Assembly (NCBI GenBank): GCA_017453085.1 | Contig: JAFTKV010000029.1 | Span: forward strand, 1-11,517 | From: Clostridia bacterium | GTDB lineage: Bacteria > Bacillota > Clostridia > Oscillospirales > CAG-272 | DNA length: 11,517 nucleotides | Reading direction: 5' to 3' | Translations under genes and position numbers: made by a program | In this document: piece after piece, positions 7,159-11,517 of the stretch | Layout of the letters: every line of letters starts with the position of its first letter | Numbering within the stretch: position 1 is the stretch's first letter | The notes under the pieces: generated by a model | The model's database searches: none | What the model was told of the DNA's origin: nothing | Seen by the model: the letters and a program-made list of their open reading frames with translations, nothing else

Positions 7159-8568
7159 TCAGTTTTTGGCTGCGGTCCATTCCGGTACAAGCACGCGGGT
7201 GGAGGCGCAGAGATAGAGGGTATCGTCCTTGGTAACGATAGCGCTGATGGGACGATCGCTGACAGACTGCTGCAGATCACCGTCCTCTGACAGGCGGTAT
7301 ACGGTATTGTCTACCGTGAGCAACAGATGGTCGCCGAAGAAGGTCAGCTGTCCTGCGTTTCCGGCAAAGCTTTGCTCCAGCACGGACTTTCCCTTCAGAT
7401 CCAGCACTCGCAGACGGGTAGTCGTGGTGTCACTGCCTTCTCTGGATAAGATCGCAACGCGACCTTTACCGGAGTCCACGGTATATTCTATCACGTTTTT
7501 GGCAGAAAAGCCGTACTCGTTATAATTTTTACCGTTTTGATCGTAAAATTTAACACCTTTGTCACAGACAAGCACGAAGTGCTCCTCGTCCAGCCAGACG
7601 GCTTCCCATGGCATAGTGCCGTCCACGCTCATCAGCAGCTTGGGGGTATCGGAGTCAATGGAGAGCACCATCAGCTCCGTGCACACTCCGCTGTCGCCTA
7701 CGTAGTAGGAAGCGATCAGCAACGTTTGGCCATCCTCTGACAGATCTACCGAGGCGATGTATTTGTTCTTTTGAACCTTGTTCATCAGCTGGAAGGAGCT
7801 GCTGTATACTTCCACTACGCCGAAATAATCCTTTGAACGGGAAGCGATGACGTAGATCCCTTCGTCAGAAAGATCGGCGTCGGCGATGGGATAGCCCGTA
7901 GTGGCAGAGTGCACCTGACTGAAACCGGTATATAAGCTATAGCTACCGCCTGCGCGGTCGTAAGCCAGCAGGTATTTGTCGGAGGAAGTCATCCCGGGGG
8001 CGGCATAATCCAGATTGCCCGTATAAGAGGAGCGGCCGGAGGCGTCGTAGATGGCGATCTGACGGTCGGACAGCTGTACCAGCGAGTCTTTGTAGACTGC
8101 GAACGTATTCAGCGGATTGCTATCGTAGCTGATACTGCCCGCCTCGCCCATTTCGGTACGCAGCTCAAAATCCACGTTTCGCATCAGATAGCGGAAATTC
8201 TCTACAGTGATCTCCTCGCGGAACAGATTCAGCATACCCAGCAGGAAAACTACCAGCAGGATCAGAATGCCGTAGCGGATATAGCGATAGATCGCCGCTT
8301 TTTTCAGATACCGTTCGTTATATACGGTAGGACCAAGGGCTTCTTCGGCGGAAACGTAGCGTTCGCTGGAGTAGGCCTCTTCCTTTTTTTGCAGAGCTTT
8401 TTCTTGTTTTTGCACCTTCAGCGCAGATTGCTCTCGCTTTTTCTGGGGCGTTTTGCCCTTGAACAGCCGCTTGACCCGAACGTCCTTGGTAGGTGTCTCG
8501 GGCTTTGCGGGCTTATTTTGATTTATGTGGCGGGTCTTGGGTGTTTGCGGTTGCTTTTGCTCAGCCAT
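7159..8568 (-). CDS. DUF5711-type membrane-anchored beta-propeller-like protein
   Basis: This 469-residue protein has three parts. Residues 1-90 are hydrophilic and very rich in Lys, Gln and Glu, with a possible coiled coil at about 44-66. Residues 97-116 form one membrane helix preceded by positive charges, which predicts an N-in, C-out topology. Residues 120-469 are a series of short beta-rich repeats (for example LVQLSDRQIAIYDASG, ASVDLSEDGQTLLIASYY, LVCDKGVKFYDQNGKN) typical of WD40-like or PQQ-like propellers. The overall shape fits the clostridial DUF5711 family, whose function is unknown to me. GGAGG lies 6 nt before the ATG. It sits 41 bp after truA and 63 bp before cvpA, so it is probably in one transcript with them. 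An exported sensor or scaffold near the cell wall is a reasonable guess, but no catalytic site is visible. Family assignment is by recognition of the architecture, not by a search. Confidence 0.78.
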   Translation of the reverse strand: MAEQKQPQTPKTRHINQNKPAKPETPTKDVRVKRLFKGKTPQKKREQSALKVQKQEKALQKKEEAYSSERYVSAEEALGPTVYNERYLKKAAIYRYIRYGILILLVVFLLGMLNLFREEITVENFRYLMRNVDFELRTEMGEAGSISYDSNPLNTFAVYKDSLVQLSDRQIAIYDASGRSSYTGNLDYAAPGMTSSDKYLLAYDRAGGSYSLYTGFSQVHSATTGYPIADADLSDEGIYVIASRSKDYFGVVEVYSSSFQLMNKVQKNKYIASVDLSEDGQTLLIASYYVGDSGVCTELMVLSIDSDTPKLLMSVDGTMPWEAVWLDEEHFVLVCDKGVKFYDQNGKNYNEYGFSAKNVIEYTVDSGKGRVAILSREGSDTTTTRLRVLDLKGKSVLEQSFAGNAGQLTFFGDHLLLTVDNTVYRLSEDGDLQQSVSDRPISAIVTKDDTLYLCASTRVLVPEWTAAKN

Positions 8569-8609
8569 AGAAACCTCCGTAAAACGTTAGAATATGAGCC
8601 GTCGGGCGG

Positions 8610-9368
8610 TTAGCCCAATTGCTCGTCGGGATAGACGACCCGATTGAGATAGAGCCCCTCCGGTGGGAGAGTGGGGCCGGATCTGCGCCGATCCAGCGAA
8701 GCGAGAATGGAAGGGATGTCGTCAGAGGCGATCTTTCCCTTGCCTACCTCGGTGAGGGTGCCTGCAATGATGCGGACCATGTTGTAGAGAAATCCGTCTG
8801 CCGCCACGCGAACGATGACCAGATCGCCCTCTTTGCGGACGTTGCAGTAATAGATCTCCCGTACGGTGGAGCTGACCACCGAGCCCTGTGCCATCAGAGC
8901 GGCAAAATCCTGCCGTCCCACCAGATGAGCGGCAGCCTTCTCCATAGCTGCAACGTCCAGCTTCACCGGACAGTGCCACGCTCTGCCTGCATGATAGGGA
9001 TGCAGGATGGGCGAGTTGTAGATGTAGTATTCGTATTCCTTGTGATGGGTCATATAGCGAGGATGAAAGTCCTCGCTGACCGCTTTGGCCGATAGGATCG
9101 CAATGTCCTCGGGCAGGTGGGGGCGCATAGCCAACGGGATCTTCTCCGGCGGGAGGGTGGAGCGGATCTCGCCCTCCATGGTGCAGTAAAACTGCTTGGC
9201 GTGCACTCCCGCGTCGGTACGGGAGCAGCCCGTGATCTTCAGCGGTACGCCGAAAAATCCCTCCAATGCGTTCTGCAGAACACGCTGGATCGTGAGCGCC
9301 TCGTTGTTTTGGGTCTGATAGCCGTGATAGCGGCTGCCCATATAAGCAATTTCCAGTAGTATTTTCAT
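8610..9368 (-). CDS. truA: tRNA pseudouridine(38-40) synthase TruA
   Basis: This 252-residue enzyme converts uridines 38-40 in the tRNA anticodon arm to pseudouridine. The N-terminus MKILLEIAYMGSRYHGYQ is typical. The catalytic Asp is D52 in SRTDAGVHA (49-57). KEYEYYIYN (110-118) and GFLYNMVRIIAGTL (192-205) are further family motifs. The length matches the family. The ATG at 9368 is preferred. An in-frame TTG at 9440 would add 24 residues, but these are encoded by the palindromic repeat and have no family counterpart. No clear Shine-Dalgarno sequence precedes the ATG, and a GGGGC/GCCCC hairpin ends about 10 nt before it. In Firmicutes truA usually follows ecfT closely; here 335 bp of repeats intervene. 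Confidence 0.95.
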   Translation of the reverse strand: MKILLEIAYMGSRYHGYQTQNNEALTIQRVLQNALEGFFGVPLKITGCSRTDAGVHAKQFYCTMEGEIRSTLPPEKIPLAMRPHLPEDIAILSAKAVSEDFHPRYMTHHKEYEYYIYNSPILHPYHAGRAWHCPVKLDVAAMEKAAAHLVGRQDFAALMAQGSVVSSTVREIYYCNVRKEGDLVIVRVAADGFLYNMVRIIAGTLTEVGKGKIASDDIPSILASLDRRRSGPTLPPEGLYLNRVVYPDEQLG

Positions 9369-9375
9369 TTGTTCA

Positions 9376-9512
9376 GTTGGGGCGTTGCCCCAAACCCCAC
9401 AAAAGAAACTTCTTGTAAGAAGTTTCTTTTGAATTTTCAAGAACTTCTTGGGTGTGCCACAAATGCTTGCGGCACGGAGGTGTTAATGTTGTGGACGGCA
9501 AGCATTTGCCGT
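9376..9512. repeat. Composite palindromic repeat, copy 1
   Basis: This is the first of two tandem copies of a roughly 125-140-bp composite element. It begins with a 23-bp block (9376-9398) containing the hairpin GGGGC-GTT-GCCCC. A perfect 14-bp-arm hairpin follows at 9401-9430 (arm AAAAGAAACTTCTT, loop GT). A double-hairpin module comes next at 9454-9512. Its first half is GTGCC...GGCAC around AAATGCTTG, and its second half is ACGGCAA-GCAT-TTGCCGT (9495-9512). It contains no credible ORF. The copy ends, on the truA side, 7 bp before the start codon. Confidence 0.88.
9412..9440 (-). promoter_or_regulatory. Candidate promoter inside the repeat, ahead of truA
   Basis: On the minus strand TTGAAA (9435-9440, 5 of 6 to the -35 consensus) lies 17 bp from TACAAG (9412-9417, 4 of 6 to TATAAT). 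Transcription would begin near 9405 and give a leader of about 36 nt. The -10 overlaps the centre of the 9401-9430 palindrome. The match is moderate and could be chance in AT-rich repeat sequence. Confidence 0.35.
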
Positions 9513-9518
9513 TGATTC

Positions 9519-9640
9519 GTTGGGGCGTTGCCCCAAACCCCGCCGCTTTTTGAAACAAGCGGCGCAAAAATTTTTTGGAAACGCCGCAAATGCTTGCGGC
9601 TTAGGATGGTCATAGTCCGGACGGCAAGTATTTGCCGTCC
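9519..9640. repeat. Composite palindromic repeat, copy 2
   Basis: This copy opens with a perfect duplicate of the 23-bp block (9519-9541, identical to 9376-9398). A different hairpin follows (9541-9564, CGCCGCTT/AAGCGGCG). The double-hairpin module then recurs: GCCGCAA-ATGC-TTGCGGC at 9583-9600 and GGACGGCAA-GTAT-TTGCCGTCC at 9619-9640. Relative to copy 1 the block order is the same, but the second block differs in sequence while remaining a palindrome. This implies exchange of modules or compensatory change that preserves the fold. Confidence 0.88.
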
Positions 9641-9663
9641 TTTATGAAAATTTTTGAAGGGGT

Positions 9664-9695
9664 TTGGGGAAACTTTTTATAAAAAGTTTCCCCAA
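9664..9695. repeat. Perfect hairpin just after ecfT
   Basis: A 15-bp-arm, 2-nt-loop palindrome (arm TTGGGGAAACTTTTT) begins 8 bp past the ecfT stop codon. On the minus strand it is followed by ACCCC, not a T-run, so it is not a standard terminator, although T and A runs inside the stem may still give termination. Its core nearly matches the hairpins at 3922-3951 and 4056-4083. Confidence 0.85.
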
Positions 9696-9703
9696 GTTCG
9701 TCC

Positions 9704-10531
9704 CTAAATCCCCAAAAATGCGGGCAGGGGAGCCCAGCGCAGGGCGATGATGCCTGCCATAAAGAGCAGGAAAAAGAGCAGAGCGAACAGATCCCTCGGG
9801 GAATAGTGCAGGCGGGTCATTCGGGTGCGCCCCGTACCGCCGTGATAGCAGCGGCACTCCATAGCGGTGGCCAGATCGTCTGCACGACGGATCGAGGACA
9901 CGAACAGCGGAATGAAGATGGGGATCAACGCCTTTGCACGGGAGAGGAGCGAGCCGGTATCGAAATCGGCACCTCGTGCCTTTTGGGCGGACATGATTTT
10001 ATCGGTTTCTTCGATCAGCGTGGGGATAAAGCGCAGGGCGATGGTCATCATCATAGCAAACTCATGGACGGGTAGCTTGATCTTCTTCAGCGGCGAGAGC
10101 ATCTGCTCCAGTCCGTCGGTGAGGGCGATGGGAGAGGTGGTGTAGGAGATCAGCAGAGTAGTTCCTGCCAGCAGCGCAGTTACGCGGAGTGCCATGGAAA
10201 CGGCGTAAACGATGCCGCCCGAATAGATTTCGATGAAGTAGAAGTCCACCAGCTGCTTACCGTCCTTGACCCAGAACAGATTCAGTACAGTGGTGAAAAG
10301 GATGATCCAACGGAGGGGTTTCAAGGATTTCAGCACCGTTTTCATGGGAATTTGTCCCAGCGGAACCAGCAAAAACGCCGCTACGGTGAGAATGCCCACG
10401 GTAATCAGATTATTGGCGAAGAAAACGGTGATGATATACAGCAGCGCAAGGATCAGCTTCATTCGAGGGTCCAGCTTGTGCAAGGGGGATTTGCCCGGGA
10501 AATACTGCCCTAAGGTAATGTCCTTCAGCAT
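9704..10531 (-). CDS. ecfT: ECF transporter transmembrane (T) component EcfT
   Basis: This 275-residue membrane protein couples the two EcfA ATPases to exchangeable substrate-binding S components for vitamin or trace-metal uptake. It opens with GQYFPGKSPLHKLDPRMKL (8-26), the conserved start before helix 1. Hydrophobic helices follow at about 26-58, 72-88, 105-132 and 245-268. The coupling-helix signatures are KARGADFDTG (184-193, A185-R186-G187) and AMECRCYHGG (223-232), the second being the AMEARCYRGG type with R227 kept. Its ATG overlaps the ecfA2 stop codon by 7 bp, indicating translational coupling. No S component is encoded in this window. It ends at TAG, 8 bp before a hairpin. Confidence 0.95.
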   Translation of the reverse strand: MLKDITLGQYFPGKSPLHKLDPRMKLILALLYIITVFFANNLITVGILTVAAFLLVPLGQIPMKTVLKSLKPLRWIILFTTVLNLFWVKDGKQLVDFYFIEIYSGGIVYAVSMALRVTALLAGTTLLISYTTSPIALTDGLEQMLSPLKKIKLPVHEFAMMMTIALRFIPTLIEETDKIMSAQKARGADFDTGSLLSRAKALIPIFIPLFVSSIRRADDLATAMECRCYHGGTGRTRMTRLHYSPRDLFALLFFLLFMAGIIALRWAPLPAFLGI

Positions 10532-11400
10532 TCTACCGCCCCCTCTCGCTTCAGCTTTTTCTTGAGGGAACGAAGCGCGGTCTCGGCTCCTTCGACGGTG
10601 TAAACGTTATCAGGCAGATCGTAGCCCCGACGGCGCAGCTCGTTGATCAGATGGGTCACCTCTGGTACGTCCAGACCGATGGAGCAGAGCAGCTCGGCGT
10701 TTTGGAAGATCTGGTCGCGGCTGCCGGAAAGGAGCAGACGGCTGTCGCTCATCACCAGAATGTCTTCGGCGTAGCGGGCCATATCCTCCATAGAATGGGA
10801 GACGATGATGACGGTGGCACCGGTCTGATCCCGATAGCGAAGCAGACCGCCGAAGATCTCCTCCCGTCCAACCGGGTCAAGCCCTGATGCAGGCTCGTCC
10901 AGGATGAGGATGGGCGGGCGCATGGCCATCACGCCTGCAATGGCAACACGGCGCTTCTGTCCGCCGGAGAGATCAAAGGGGGATTTGCCCAGCAGCTCGC
11001 GGTTAAGTCCCACGAAATCTGCCGCCTCCAGGGTGCGTGCGGCGATCTCCTCGGGGGCAAGCTTCTGATTTTTCGGGCCATAGCCGATGTCCTTGGCAAC
11101 CGTCTCCTCAAAGAGCTGATATTCGGGGTACTGGAAGACCAGACCTACCTTGAAGCGTGCGTCGCGGAGCGTTTTTTTGTCTGAGAAAATATTGACACCG
11201 TCCAGCAGCACCTCGCCCGAGGAGGGGGAGAGAAGGCCGTTCATCATCTGCACCAGCGTGGATTTACCGCTGCCGGTGTGGCCGATGATGCCGGTGATGC
11301 TGCCCTCGCGGATGATGGCGGACACGTCATCCACCGCCTGTCTTGCGAAGGTAGTCCCGCCGCTGTAGGTATAAGAAAGATTTTTGAGTTCCAATTTCAT
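10525..11400 (-). CDS. ecfA2: ECF transporter ATP-binding protein EcfA2
   Basis: This 291-residue ABC ATPase is one of the two that power the ECF transporter. The numbering assumes the ATG at 11400. Walker A is GHTGSGKST (40-48), the Q-loop is Q90 in VFQYPEYQLF, the signature is LSGGQ (144-148), Walker B is ILILDEP (164-170) with E169, and the switch His is H202 in SHSMED. The GIIGHTGSGKSTL form and the C-terminal IGLDVPEV segment favour EcfA2 over EcfA1. An in-frame TTG at 11412 would add four residues; the ATG is preferred because it fits the family N-terminus MKLELKNLSYTY, although no strong ribosome binding site is seen. The nearest, AAAGGA, is more than 30 nt away. An upstream gene ends 61 bp before it. 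Confidence 0.95.
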   Translation of the reverse strand: MKLELKNLSYTYSGGTTFARQAVDDVSAIIREGSITGIIGHTGSGKSTLVQMMNGLLSPSSGEVLLDGVNIFSDKKTLRDARFKVGLVFQYPEYQLFEETVAKDIGYGPKNQKLAPEEIAARTLEAADFVGLNRELLGKSPFDLSGGQKRRVAIAGVMAMRPPILILDEPASGLDPVGREEIFGGLLRYRDQTGATVIIVSHSMEDMARYAEDILVMSDSRLLLSGSRDQIFQNAELLCSIGLDVPEVTHLINELRRRGYDLPDNVYTVEGAETALRSLKKKLKREGAVEC

Positions 11401-11461
11401 TTTTATTACCAAGGTACCGACCCACTTGGGTTCGATCCTTTCTGTGGAAATGATTTCCGGG

Positions 11462-11517
11462 TTATGCGTTCAGCCACCGCTCGATGGCGTTCGCACCTTC
11501 TATAGGGGTGAGGGGAA
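11462..11517 (-). CDS. C-terminal end of an upstream gene, probably ecfA1
   Basis: An open frame enters from the window edge and ends at a TAA (11462-11464), encoding ...PLTPIEGANAIERWLNA. The fragment is too short to identify by itself. ecfA1 is expected from the usual ecfA1-ecfA2-ecfT order, and LT-x-EG-x-x-AI is compatible with EcfA1 C-termini, but the assignment is mostly contextual. The 11405-11460 gap contains AAAGGA and a small palindrome (ACCCAAGTGGGT) but no gene. Confidence 0.5.
   Translation of the reverse strand, partial: PLTPIEGANAIERWLNA

Noticed and set aside
9369..9440. N-terminal extension of truA from a TTG codon at 9440
   Set aside because: The extra 24 residues are encoded by the palindromic repeat and do not fit the TruA N-terminus, whereas the ATG at 9368 does.
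9376..9695. CRISPR array or integron-like array in the ecfT-truA gap
   Set aside because: The repeats are palindromic modules adjoining one another, in only two copies and with no regular unique spacers. No cas or integrase gene is near.
11401..11412. Alternative TTG start for ecfA2, four codons upstream
   Set aside because: The ATG at 11400 gives the standard EcfA2 N-terminus, and no ribosome binding site favours the TTG.

Overview
The window looks like a chromosomal segment from a low-GC-lineage (Firmicutes) Clostridia-type bacterium, most likely Oscillospiraceae/Ruminococcaceae-like, with moderately high GC. Four things support this: the ecfA2-ecfT-truA order, a zinc-finger ClpE-type ATPase, a DUF5711-type membrane protein beside CvpA, and strong GGAGG-type ribosome binding sites. 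All recognisable genes lie on the minus strand, so transcription runs from high to low coordinates. The taxonomic placement is inferred from gene content only.

Layout in transcription order: the C-terminal end of a gene that is probably ecfA1 (11462-11517, cut by the window edge); ecfA2 (10525-11400) and ecfT (9704-10531), overlapping by 7 bp and encoding the energising module of an ECF vitamin transporter; a 335-bp gap (9369-9703) filled with perfect palindromes and two tandem copies of a composite repeat; truA (8610-9368), tRNA pseudouridine synthase; a DUF5711-type protein with one membrane segment and a predicted beta-propeller (7159-8568); a three-unit 11-bp tandem repeat; cvpA (6541-7095); a short gap with a 9-bp direct repeat; a ClpE-like unfoldase (4109-6415); a second palindrome-rich gap (3893-4108); a full-length P-type ATPase homologue (1109-3892) that has lost every catalytic signature motif; a strong rho-independent terminator; a consensus sigma-A promoter; and a secreted GH24 lysozyme with an SH3 domain (900 to beyond position 1).

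The most striking item is the 927-residue P-type ATPase homologue. It aligns without gaps to the normal fold at the key sites, but the phosphorylated Asp (DKTGT), the dephosphorylation loop (TGES), TGD and GDGxNDAPAL are all replaced, while the reading frame is intact and has a good ribosome binding site and terminator. It therefore looks like a maintained pseudoenzyme rather than a decaying gene. The second item is the pair of palindrome-rich intergenic regions. They share a hairpin core, and one of them splits the usually compact ecfT-truA junction and reaches to within 8 bp of the truA start codon.

No tRNA, rRNA, CRISPR array, transposase or integrase gene was seen.
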